From Pezicula radicicola (Eukaryota; Ascomycota; Leotiomycetes; Helotiales; Dermateaceae), in NCBI GenBank assembly GCA_003008705.1, contig PDUO01000015.1, forward strand, positions 5,290 to 69,289: a stretch of 64,000 bases of DNA. The letters are read 5' to 3'. Positions 11,032 to 21,764 of the stretch are shown here, one piece after another. The stretch's first letter is position 1, and each line of letters begins with the position of its first letter. Under the pieces are notes generated by a model. It ran no database searches and was not told the origin of the DNA. It worked only from the letters and a program-made list of their open reading frames with translations. Position numbers and translations under genes: made by a program.

Positions 11032-14000
11032 TCATCTGCCTTCTTCCTCCTCAAATATACTTTTCCAGCGAGTTCTTCTTGCCTTCAACAAGACATATGC
11101 CAAACCCCTGTAGATTAAAGTGCAACCCCCAAGGGCCAGCAGATCAACCAGCGGATTAGTATCCAAATGATACAGCTCTAGGACATCCTGTCCTGTGTTG
11201 ATTGTGCAGGTTCCATCTGGTAGCTGCTGATTATTGTCGCATGTGAAGTGTATGTCTCGTAGGGTATAGTAGGCGAGATTGCGGACAGAATAGTAAATAG
11301 GGGAGAGGTAGTTGGCGGCTTTTAATATAGATGGCATGTTGATGGACAGAATACCAGACATGGACAAGGAGATAGAGAGAAAGACGCTTATAATACTAAC
11401 AGCGAATCCGGTGTGTTCGAAGAGAGTATTGAACTTATTTATCAGCTGAATTCACTGTATTAAAAACTTGGTAGGATAGAAAAAAATAAGAAATTCACAT
11501 ACCATAATCCCTAAACTCTCACCACAGCTGACAACGCAGAAGCAGTTAAAGAAGCAAACAAAGAAAACAACCACCGTTCTTGGTATGCCGGCTCCAAGGT
11601 CAACCAATACGGCGAAAACAAGTGAAGTGGCCACCTCAAAGGGCACTTCTATGGTCAGATACTGCATAAGGAACTCCTCAACGCCATACACCCCATCATC
11701 GTGCTCTCTATGGAATATGACCTTCTCGCTAGGATACACAGCCATATTCTGCAGCATACCGATAAAGTACGTGCCACAAAGTTGTTGGAGAAAGCCAAGT
11801 CGAGTTTGGATGCTATTGTAGTTGGTCTCTAAGGGAGCGACGAAAACCGTGATAACAATTCCTAGCCCGACTACATGCATAATGCGCGCAACGACGACTT
11901 CGGGTTGACGACGCAGGTTTAAGAAGCTGCGACGTACGAGCAGTGGGTAGGTAATGCCGAAGGGTACAGTATGACGTTTTAATGATGCCAATTCTGCTGG
12001 CGTGGCAATGGTCGTGAGATTAACAAATGGTGAGTTTCCCGAGCCCCAGGAAGTAATTATGGATTGAATATTACTGCGGGAAACTTCCTCTCGGGTCCTG
12101 TGTCGGAGATCGACCGTGATTAGGTCTAAGGCAAAATCTGCTGGATTGGTTATCGTTGGGCAGGGAAAGCCAAGGGAGGCGAAATAGGGAAGCATATCTC
12201 CTCCTTTACCAACGTAACAGGGAGAGCCACCACGCGCAAGTAGCAAAATATTACCGAAGTGCTTGAAGAGGTCGGAGCGGGACTGGTGGATTGTTAAGAC
12301 TATAGTACGGCCTTCAAGGGCAAGTCCTTGGAGAACTTCCATAATAGAACTTGCGGTAAAAGAATCGAGACCAGAGGTAGGTTCGTCAAGCAGAAGGATT
12401 CGTGGATCCGTAAGAATTTGGATTGCAATTGTTACTCGTCGTTTCTCTCCACCGCTAATACCTCTAATCAAGTCACTACCAACAAGATTATCTGCACAGT
12501 CCTTTAGTCCCATCTTTAGTAGGACATTCTCGGCTTTCTGGTTCTTTTGTGCTTTTGACATATGAGGTGGCAATCTAAGACCTGCCGCGAAGCGCAGTGT
12601 CTCGCGGACCGTTAAACTTGGGAGTAATGCGTCATCGTCTTGACAAACATAGGAGCAGACAGATCTGACAACCGAGGCTGATGGGACGGAGCCATTAAAG
12701 GTCATCTTTCCAAAGTGCCTATACTTTGTTCTAACATCACTTTGGAGTCGAAGAGCCATGGCATTTAATAGCGATGATTTCCCACTTCCAGAAGGTCCCA
12801 TAATGACGTTTAGCAGACCAGCCTGGAAGGTAGCTGTAATTGGGTGCAAGATGGTCTTGGTAGGAGGAGTCTTCCCAAACAAGACTCTCTTATCGAGGTC
12901 CAATGCAAAATTATCGAGTCCAATATAAATAGTTCTCAGTTCAGCCATAGGGCGAACAATCATCTTCTCCTTTCCGGCAGAAAAGTCGGTATCGGACTTC
13001 CTTGCCTGGCCGATACCTATCGATACTGGCTTAAACCGTAGTATCAAGCCTGAAATGCCATAAAATAGAATGACGAACCCGAGCAAGGCGATAATTGGCC
13101 TCTTGGTCCAATTGTTTGGGAATCCGAGAGAGTTCATTATGTAGGCACCGGTATATGGCGAACACGCTGGATTCGCTTCTCCTCCTGGAAGAGGGCAATC
13201 GTAGAAGTGTCCTACGAACTCGTTGGCACAAAGTGCACCGAAGGCGTAGAACTGAAATTATTTAGTTCTGTAATTCTTAAAAAAGAGACCAAGGAAACTT
13301 ACACTATATGCTGTCCACTTTACCCATCGAAGGTATATAGGAATTGTGTTTGCTTGGATAAAATATCCACAAGCCATCGTCTGCATTGTAAACCATACGT
13401 TTGCAATTACGGATGCTCCACCAAACTTCTTTACAATAGCCACACAGGTGGTGGCGAAGCCGATAGCGGCATGGTGACTCAACAGTACAGTCGCAAAAAA
13501 TATAGAGAACTGTGTCACGTCATATCTGAAGCCTGCCATCAAGCAGAAAATGATGCTATAGAGCAGGGGGGGGATAAAATCTTCGACAAAGAATCGAGCT
13601 AGCCTCCTACTGAGCAGAAATGAGACGACTCCAACCACACATTCACTACGTTCCCAGTCATAAAGCTTGATATCGATGGAAAATCGGTACGTTTCAAAAA
13701 TAAGGATAATATAGCTTTGCAAGGAAGACGCCGTGTAGAGAGCTCCTTGTCGAGACCGGATGCCAGCCTGGGTGGTTTCGAGACCGAAAAAGATATATCC
13801 CGTGAGAATGCCCATAAGAATAGCCTCAATGGATAGGCCAACCATACCCATTGAGTCTCGGTAGGTGACTTTGAAGGTACGAGCCGTGAGGACTTGAACT
13901 TGGCGACTGAATGCTAACCATCTTTCTGACAGGGAAGAAAAATGATCCAATCGCACATCCGAAGTTTCACTTTCTCCCTGTTCGGTGCCAAACTCAGTAT

Positions 14001-15099
14001 CGTTTTGGTGCCGCCATTCATCCTTTAGATGCTGGACCTTCGCAGCTGAGGTAGCTTCTAGTTCGGGGCTCCGATTATCAACAGCTGCACAGTCAATTAC
14101 GAACTCGGCTGGGTTAACGAAGGCTGGCAGCTCCATTCCACGCTCCTTGAAATATGGTATGCAATTAGCCGCTAAGCCGCTGTATACAGGACTTCCTTTA
14201 GCTAAGATAACCAGGTTGTCCAATAGGTGCCAAATTTCAGATCTCGGCTGATGCAGTGTCGCAACTATAGTCCTCCCTTTGCACGCCAGAACCTTTAACG
14301 TCCTCGCCAACTGATGCGCACTAGCGGCGTCCAACCCTGTTGTAGGTTCATCGAGGAGCAATACACTGGGGTTGCTTAACAGCTGGACCCCAATGCTCGT
14401 CCTTCTCTTTTCCCCTCCTGAGCATCCTCCATGGGTGCGGGTTCCAATTCTTGTGTCAGCACAGTCCTTCAAGCCTAATTCTAGAATAACCTCCTCAACT
14501 ACACGTTTCCTTTCTTCTGCAGTTGTTGGGGGCGGGAGTCGTAAGTTGGCCGAGTATTGCAAAGTTTCCCGTACAGTAAGAGTGGGCTGGAGAATGTCCT
14601 GCTGCATAATATACGCACTTCGAACATTACTGATTCCCGTTTTCCCGTTGAAGGTAACTCTGCCAGATATTGATAGTCGCCTATTAGACATTCGTTCTAC
14701 CATTGTGTTAAGCATACTAGTTTTGCCAGAGCCACTTCCACCAATGATTGCTGTAAAGGTACCACTGCACATATTTGCGCTGATATCGTATATGACAGTT
14801 TCTGTCTGGGACACAGACTCTCCATTAACATTTCGCCTTCGAGTGAAATTTGACCATATTGCAGCAGGAGAAAAAAAATAGGGCGATGTGTCAACGTTGA
14901 CCTTAAGGTTGCGGACTTGAATATCGACGGGATCTACTTCAGAAAGTGAGATATGGTTGCTGTTGCTCATGGGATCTGCATGCCACTCGCCCTCCTTCAA
15001 CCCAGAGAGAGCTTTGTTACTTGAATTGCCGCGAAGTGTGGTCGTATTTTCGAGAGATGGTGGCGGGCTTTGCAGCTCGTTCTCGGTATCTTTCTCCAT
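11032..15099 (-). CDS. full-size ABCG transporter
   Basis: Three exons (15099-13303, 13251-11503, and 11445 or 11433 to 11032) give about 1,315-1,319 residues. The layout is NBD-TMD-NBD-TMD. The first NBD has Walker A GGSGSGKT, signature CSGGEKRRTS and Walker B VLLLDEPTTGLD; the second has GPSGSGKS, ISGGEKRRVTIA and ILLLDEPTSGLD. Each is followed by an ABC2-type membrane block. The C-terminal region carries a cysteine-containing loop (FTCDNNQQLPDGTC) before a last membrane segment. Both NBDs look complete, unlike many fungal PDR pumps, so it resembles a fused pair of white-type half transporters. It probably exports lipids or toxic small molecules across the plasma membrane; no substrate can be named. 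The last acceptor has two in-frame options differing by four residues. Confidence 0.9.
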
Positions 15100-15839
15100 C
15101 GTTACGACTTTTCAATCTGTTGCAACCTTGCACGAACTGCTACTCGAATTTAACACGATATAATGTAGAATTAGAGAATATGTTGAGCCAAGGGATGCTG
15201 AAATAATGATGATTGTGTCGAGACTATGCCTGGTTAGACATTGCATTAGGTGAGATACTGATGAAGAAATGAGGTGCTTGCATCATTGGCAAACTAGAGT
15301 ACGTCGCAAGCTTTGATCGTTAAATACGGAGCCCTGGTGGGTTGGTGGTGATGATGGATTCAATTATCACGCTGGGCCAAGGCCGAAGGCCTTATGTAGC
15401 GGGTTCTATCTAGTTCTCCTTGCGGAGAGGGCCCATAAGGGGTACTAGTGGTCTGTTCTATTCTATATGTACCTATGATAGGTAGCAGCGACCTCAAAGT
15501 CTATTCTATTGCCCTTACTCTCGCCCTTAGTGTCTTTGGTGGTGGGGTTTCTTCAAGGTCCTCCTGGGTTGGTGGGTGGGGCTTCGGGTTCCGTTAATCA
15601 AAGCGTCCATCCAGTATGTCACATGCAATGACTAGAGATGCAACATTATCCAAACCTTGAGATAATTGGTATGTCTCTGCATGTTTCTACTCTCTTAGTA
15701 CATCACATGCTTGAGTTACCAAGCCTTGGTGGTTTAGTTGCGTACCTGCCTTTGCTTCTTTCTTATATTACTCGTAATTACTGTATAAGCTTAGCCATAC
15801 CCTTAGTAAATCAATGCTCGCTTCTATAGACTCTGTTCT
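15100..15839. other. intergenic, upstream of ABC transporter
   Basis: This holds the promoter of the ABC gene. I see no gene. A GC-rich palindromic patch (CCTTGCGGAGAGGGCCCATAAGGGG) lies near 15418-15442; its meaning is unknown. Confidence 0.4.
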
Positions 15840-16500
15840 ATGTTTACAATAATCACTGAAAAGGTAAGAATACAATCGTCAACATCGTCACCTAGAGAAG
15901 ACGTGCTCCCAGAGAGAGATTACGCATTAATGGACTATTACTTTGATAAAATTCGCCATACAGTTGTGGGTGGCATATCCTTGAATCAGGCCTCGGTTTC
16001 GGAGAACGACAGAGTGCAAAGAGATTGTATCTGGATATCACTCGTTTTTCGAATGCTTTGCTGGTTGCTATTGCATGATTTCCATAAAAATGACACCAGA
16101 ATCGTTCCGTTACATATCAGAGGCAGCACAATGCCGGTGTACTTTGGATGAGCATAAAGACTCGATTTGTGTTGCATTTAGTTGACATACAATATTTTCA
16201 TCAATTGGTATATAGTGAGTTTGAAGTAGATTTCTCAAGGACGAAATGCTATCAGAGGGGGCGACGTTGCCTGGTGTCTACATTGCCCTCGGCAAGATGG
16301 TCAACATCTATCGCGTCGCCGAAAACGTATACGTTTAGTTGGGGGAAGGCGAGATTGAGAAGAGGAGCGCCGACGCAATAAAGTTTATCCTAAAGATTAT
16401 GGGCTTTGGAGTTCTAGACAGGCATACGAAGGACAGACAACAGGCTAAGAAGTATGCTCTTGCTGAACTTATGAGAGACCGGTGGTTCTCGTGGCGTTGA
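15840..16500 (+). pseudogene. possible HET-domain gene relic
   Basis: Plus-strand frames contain pieces that resemble a heterokaryon incompatibility (HET) domain: ISLNQASVSENDR near 15975, and GKMVNIYRVAENVYV-stop-LGEGEIEKRSADAIKF near 16290-16390. The stop falls where HET domains have Trp in the VWLGE motif, which fits TGG changed to TAG. Frames shift between the pieces and no intact start or end is found. The call rests on two short motifs and is tentative. Confidence 0.3.
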
Positions 16501-17859
16501 GTTATCTAGGAGATTTTATTCATTGGTATCCTTGGTATTATTGTATTATATAGTTTTCCCTAGACCATCTGGGGTGGAAAAAAGACACACAATGCCGATG
16601 GCCAGGCCTGACCTCGCCTATGCAATTACCTGTTCTTCTTTCCCTAGAAGGCCTATTGCTCACTTGAATGCCTTGTTTGGCCTATTATACTTTATAACGT
16701 CGTCCCGGAATATCGTTGCCAAGATCGACCTGTCCTCTAATTGGAAAGACTCTGCGATAATGTTCTTATTATACCTTTGATTAATGTCTCTGTAAGTTCT
16801 GTGTCGGCAATCACCGCATACGTCCCAGTATACCAACGTGGACTCTGCTTGTAGCCAGTGACCTTGTCTTCTAACTGACTTCTAGGCTGTCTTCTATACT
16901 GTCGCGAGCACAATGGATCACACCTATGTAAAGACCTAGAAAATCAACCACAGATCATGCCGTTCAACCAAGGCAAAAGGAACTATAATCCAACTAACCT
17001 TCTACAGAAAGCCCTGTAAATTGATTTTCGTGGACCTAATTAGATTAAGGGTTAAGTTACATTTACTTAGTTTTCTTTTATTGTTTTCTTTTCTTTTTCC
17101 CTCTACGTTTCCTTTACTATGTTTAATAAAGTTAAACATACACTAACAGGTAGTATATTACAACGTGTATCTAAGTTTTAAGTTTTAGTCTATAGATCTA
17201 TTAGGAATAGATTTATCTTTGTTATTCTATTAATTCTAAGTTACTTAAGTTATCTTATTAAAGCATCTAAAAATGAAATATAATACACTATTATATAGTA
17301 ATACTAGTTACTTTTATTTAAAATCCTATTTTATTCATCCTATTTCGTCGAATTAGTTCATTGATTTTGGACTTACTAAGTTAATTGCTATTATCAATAT
17401 AAACGGTTTTAGTATTGTCTTATTTCGTGCCTTGCCAGAGTGCAGTACCTAAACTAGTATACCTAGAGTAGCTTTAGCCTATACAGCAACATCGAATTAC
17501 TCCTAATTTGTATAGGAAATGATGCTCTAGGGTACTTGTTTACTGCCAACGCTCCTGTAATAGGGCTAAACTAACTATATACATAGACTATAGGGATGGT
17601 AGGTAGGAAAAACGAAGCTTTAGATGAAAATCGTGCTGTTGATGAAGAGAGGATGATTTTACTAGCGAGCAGTAATTTTATGAGCCTTGCACTAAATTAT
17701 GCTGCGGCAGAGCCTGACTCCACTCCTTCATAAAACAGGCACTTTTATTAAAATAATAACAACTATACTTATCTTACACAACTACTTCTACTTCTCTTTC
17801 TAAACCTCTCTCCTATCCCCACCTTAAATCGATAAAATCTATACAGAAGAGCTAGCTCA
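16501..17859. other. gene-poor stretch with AT-rich patch
   Basis: Short plus-strand protein-like fragments occur near 16550-16780 (DLAYAITCSSFPRRP) but I cannot assign them. From about 17030 to 17560 the sequence is AT-rich with many TA steps, probably another RIP-affected relic. No intact gene is seen. Confidence 0.4.
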
Positions 17860-19095
17860 TTACACCAGATATAGCCCGAGCCTCTCCTCGGTAATCATAT
17901 CTAATACCTCTTGTCTTCCCTCCTCGCTGCGGCCACGCTCGAATGTCAGAAGCGGTGCAATAACCTCCCTAATAAATTGACACATCCCCCGCACCTCCTT
18001 CACTATAACGTCCACCCTGCGCCGATTGACAATTAAGATGCTTCCGATAGCAGGGTCATTCCACCAGCTGCGGATATTTCCCCAGCCTTCATCATAATCG
18101 CCTTCATCAAAACTGATGCCAGACAAGGATGCTTGAAGGAGGAGAAGCCGCGCTAGCGGATTCGCAAGCCTTGTTTCTGCCATGCCCTGATCGCTGCCAT
18201 TACCACCCTTCGTCGTCTTCCTACCACCTCCGTATCCTTTAGCCACCCAACAGTAGTCAAGATACTCGGGAATAGCAAGCGGGTCATCTCCTTCAAGGTT
18301 GAACAAAGGGTGCATCTTAGGAACCTCAACCGCTACCATATCAACACCACCCTGCTTCTGCTGATCCTCGACACAATTGATCCGGACACCTTTGACTTTT
18401 CCAGCCCGTTCAGCTAAGATGACCCCAGCGAGGTGCGTGCTGGCTCCAATACCATCAATCATACTACCGTAGGTGTCCCGGTAATAACCCAAGTAGTCAA
18501 TGGCATCACGATAGCCTGTCAAGCTGATATCGATAACGCATCGAGAGTCATGCTCGTGACCCGACTTCATCACTGCAACGAGCGGCCCGTTCCAAAATTT
18601 CTCGCCCCAGGTATCTCCAATGAGGGTTGGAGGAGTGCCATGAATGGTCTGGTTTATGGCCCAGTTCTTGGGATCGGGATATTCATCAATAAACCAGATA
18701 TTCAGCGTATCGGCATTCTCTTTTCGTCCACGCAGAAGGTTCCCTCGAATGCAAAGAAGGCCCCGACCAAGGTATCGCTCGTTCCCAGGAATGTGTAGAA
18801 GTTTGTCAAGTTCGGGTTCATAATACCCCTGCTGATAACTGCTCTCCTTGGTGTCTACCCAGACAAGGCGCGGTTTAGACTTGGCCATAGGGAAGTATAG
18901 TGCGAGGTAGTGTGTAGACGATGGTCGAGCAGCAAAAGATGACTCTGAAAGCTTCTTGAACGAGTTACACAAAAGCCGGTGGGTTCGCCAGTCTGTCTGC
19001 TGGCACTCGATTGAGCAGTATGCAGCAGACTGACAAGTTGCACAATGTCGAGCGTTAGCTACCCCACAAATGGTACAGAGTAAAAGACCTTCCAT
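17860..19095 (-). CDS. MYND zinc-finger protein
   Basis: A single intronless frame of 411 residues starts at ATG 19095. The N-terminus is a MYND finger: CTIC at about residues 8-11, CATC, YCSIEC, then H and C in WRTHRLLC, giving the usual Cys/His zinc ligands within the first 45 residues. The rest has WVDTKESSYQQGYYEP, LNIWFIDEYPDP and a glycine-rich loop (GYGGGRKTTKGGNG), and matches no enzyme family I can name. Fungal proteins with an N-terminal MYND finger and a long unassigned C-terminal region are common. MYND fingers generally mediate protein contacts. It looks complete; the role is unknown. Confidence 0.8.
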   Translation of the reverse strand: MEGLLLCTICGVANARHCATCQSAAYCSIECQQTDWRTHRLLCNSFKKLSESSFAARPSSTHYLALYFPMAKSKPRLVWVDTKESSYQQGYYEPELDKLLHIPGNERYLGRGLLCIRGNLLRGRKENADTLNIWFIDEYPDPKNWAINQTIHGTPPTLIGDTWGEKFWNGPLVAVMKSGHEHDSRCVIDISLTGYRDAIDYLGYYRDTYGSMIDGIGASTHLAGVILAERAGKVKGVRINCVEDQQKQGGVDMVAVEVPKMHPLFNLEGDDPLAIPEYLDYCWVAKGYGGGRKTTKGGNGSDQGMAETRLANPLARLLLLQASLSGISFDEGDYDEGWGNIRSWWNDPAIGSILIVNRRRVDVIVKEVRGMCQFIREVIAPLLTFERGRSEEGRQEVLDMITEERLGLYLV

Positions 19096-19568
19096 GCCAA
19101 ACCTTTTGAGTGGTTAAGATGGTTAAGGGCAATTGATAGTGCGATGTTGTCTAAAGGTCGGCCTTTTTGGAATATTTACTGTACTCTAGCGTGGCGGGGT
19201 CAAACCGTGTTTGGTTTCATTGACTAAGCATATACCAATCACTTACCCTTACTACTCACTGCCTAGCTCTAATATTTAGTTCTCCGAAGCAATTAAATCC
19301 CTCTATCTACAGAGACAACTGTTAAAGAGAAAGGACGCAAAAGCTCCTTGTCCACTTGAATTGTTACGTGCTTCCACTTAATACTTTGTTACCTAACCAG
19401 TTACCTACCTGATCCTATAATAGCTAACCCCTGGCTCAACGAGATAATGCTAAGATTTTCACAAACTAAAGAAGCTTACTACGCAACCATATAAGTGTAC
19501 AGGATGTCAAGACTACAAATACGTGTTCCTTTTCGTCCTACGTGAACTATCCCGTTTGCCAGGAGAAC
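19096..19568. other. intergenic, no gene seen
   Basis: Upstream region of the MYND gene. No protein-like frame is visible on either strand. Confidence 0.4.
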
Positions 19569-20970
19569 CTATAGCTTCCTCGTCTTAATTCTAAACTCCT
19601 CATGCGCCTTGTAGAGATATACAAAAGCTAGTGGAGTCCCGGCTGGGTATTGCACCTGCCTATTCGATCCACCTTTCCAGCGAGTAGTATCCGATGGGTC
19701 AATCCCTAGCTCTTTCCACATATTAGTGATACTAAACTATCACCAGTAGGAATGGAGTCGAAGAGACATAAACCATTCTACATCTCCGGGCCGGCCTTTC
19801 ACTTCGCGGTAATAGGGCGGTCTAATCGACGCTCAAGCTTGACGAATCCCTCAGGGCCTTCGAGTCCCACAGTTGGTTGCCAGGTGTAGAAGTGCGCGTT
19901 GCAAAACCTTGCACCATGAAACAAGGGCTTTCCGCATCCATTGTGTGAGCAGTGCTCGTCGCCTTCCTCCGCGAGGGGTCCATATCTCCAGGGCCCAACT
20001 AAGAATGCGTGTTCTGCCTGACACCTGGAGCATCGTTTGGGGAGATACGTTTGATTGGCTTTCCGCCTGACCTTGACTTCGGTTGTGTCGTAGTTGAGAA
20101 TGGCGCTATGCGGGGAGATTTTGCTGACGAGGAGACCAACCACGGGGGTGGGGCCGACGCATTTAAGTTCCAGCAATTCGTGGCGCCTGTCGGGATGTTC
20201 TGCACGAGTGGGAATATTAATGATCTTCTCGAGATGAAAAGGGATAGGAATACCCACGCTTCAAAACCTTCTGGTTTCTTTCCATCGGCGAGTTCCTCTG
20301 TGGATAAAAATTCACAATCTCGTTGACGAACGCGCTTGAGGTGCTCCTTGATATAGATCTCCTGCATGAACTGACGGTCGCAGTCGTCAAGGGGGCACTC
20401 GTATCTTTTGCCGAGGTGGAAGGAGTCGACATAGATCCGCATGTTGCTTTTCCGAGTGAACTGCTTGTTGCAGTCAGGGTAGGGGTAATCAAGTCTTCTA
20501 CCCTTATGATCAGTCTTCTCATGGGAAGACCTTGCGGACTCGGAGTTGAAGCACCTGGTGCAATCCTGGAGAAGGCAATCGCTCTCAGAGCAGTCGACCA
20601 GCGGCTTCTTGTGCATCGCTGCCAAGTGTTCCCTCATCTCTTGCTTCTGACAGAAGCGCTCGCCGCATGTATGATCAAGACATTTGTAAATATTAACACC
20701 TTGGTGATCAGCCCTGACGTGTCTCCGCTTTCCCGTCTTTGATTTGTATTGCTTGTTGCAATTTTTGACAGGGCAGTTGTATTTCAACTTCAGGTGGACC
20801 TTCCTGTGGTGATACCTCTCTACATCTGTCGAGAAGAACCTCTCACCGCAGCCCTCGATGCGGCATGAATATGTCGTCTTTCCATGCGTCATGATGAGGT
20901 GAAACTCCATCTCTTCCTTCAACCATAAGACCTCATGGCAGAAATTCTCACGACATTGAAGGTGCCCAAG
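19569..20970 (-). pseudogene. C2H2 zinc-finger gene, frameshifted
   Basis: The minus strand encodes a run of C2H2 fingers from about 20950 to 20330 (CRIEGCGERF..HHRKVH, CPVKNCNKQYKSKTGKRRH, CLDHTCGERFCQKQE, CPLDDCDRQFMQEIYIKEH). The frame moves by one base near 20255 at a GGG run to a Cys-rich tail (CSRCQAEHAF, CSHNGCGKPLFHGARFCNAHF). It shifts again near 19810 into YYREVKGRPGDVEWF and, past TGA TAG, into KELGIDPSDTTRWKGGSN, ending at TAG 19569. At the 5' end a finger-like stretch (LQCRENFCHEVLW) has no upstream ATG in frame. Introns do not explain these breaks well, so I infer a decaying gene, though a base-call error could account for one of them. Confidence 0.6.
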
Positions 20971-21764
20971 CCGGCGTGCTCCTATTTAATCTGTTTATCT
21001 CTACCCCACTTCCTTGTGCCGCGTAGCCTCCGATTCGTAGTCCTCCATACAGCCCGTCGCCGGACAGGAGAACTCGGCCTTCTTCTTGGGTTGTTCTCCA
21101 GGGTGCGCGTTCCCACGACGTCGCTTGCTGCCAGACCGCGGTGCGTTCGGTAACGAGGGTTGTTTCCCTCCTTGGGGAAGCCTCTGAAGCGGCCTCAGCT
21201 TTTCAGGGATTTGGATATAAATGAGTTATAGTAGAGTAGCTGGCCTTCATTGCATGTTGTTTGAACGCCCATCTTGGTGGGTTCGCGGTGCGGTGCATTG
21301 ATGATGATGATGGGTTGACAGAGGATAAGCTGAGGAAGGGGGAGATCAGTTTGTTTCGCAGTGAGCTGAGGGTGAGTTGGACGCCAAAACAATGTGAGCG
21401 GCAACTGACGCCGAGGGGAGGGAGGAGCTGATCCAAGAAGGAAGTAATGTGGTGAGCTTTCTTTTAGTAATATGAGGGTTGGTAGCAAGTTAGCAGGTGT
21501 GATTGATCTAAACAAGAAAGCGGTGCGCGATAACATATCTTATCTACGATTTGCCGGAACAAATATTTTCCATTCCCGTTATCACCCAAAACGTGACTTT
21601 CATATCACGAGATCCTACGTAAAAGGCTAAGGCAGCCTACTCGGTACGAAAAAAAAGTTGTTTTCCCCTAGCGCGTCGCGGGTTGTCTAAGGCACAAAAA
21701 AAAAACAAAAACTTCATCTGTTATATCGAATTTGGAACTCAACCTCTCCTACCCACGCACCAAG
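20971..21764. other. intergenic, CTP synthase promoter side
   Basis: No gene is seen. The second copy of the short dispersed repeat lies at 21515-21558, about 210 bp before the CTP synthase start. Confidence 0.4.
21515..21558 (+). repeat. short dispersed repeat, copy 2
   Basis: Matches the stretch at 5452-5490: AGAAAGCGGTGCG, then ATCTACGATTT and CCGGA, with a few extra bases in between. Confidence 0.4.

Noticed and set aside
11585..14881. Several plus-strand open frames across the ABC transporter
   Set aside because: They are antisense shadows of the two ABC domains on the minus strand, which have full motif sets.
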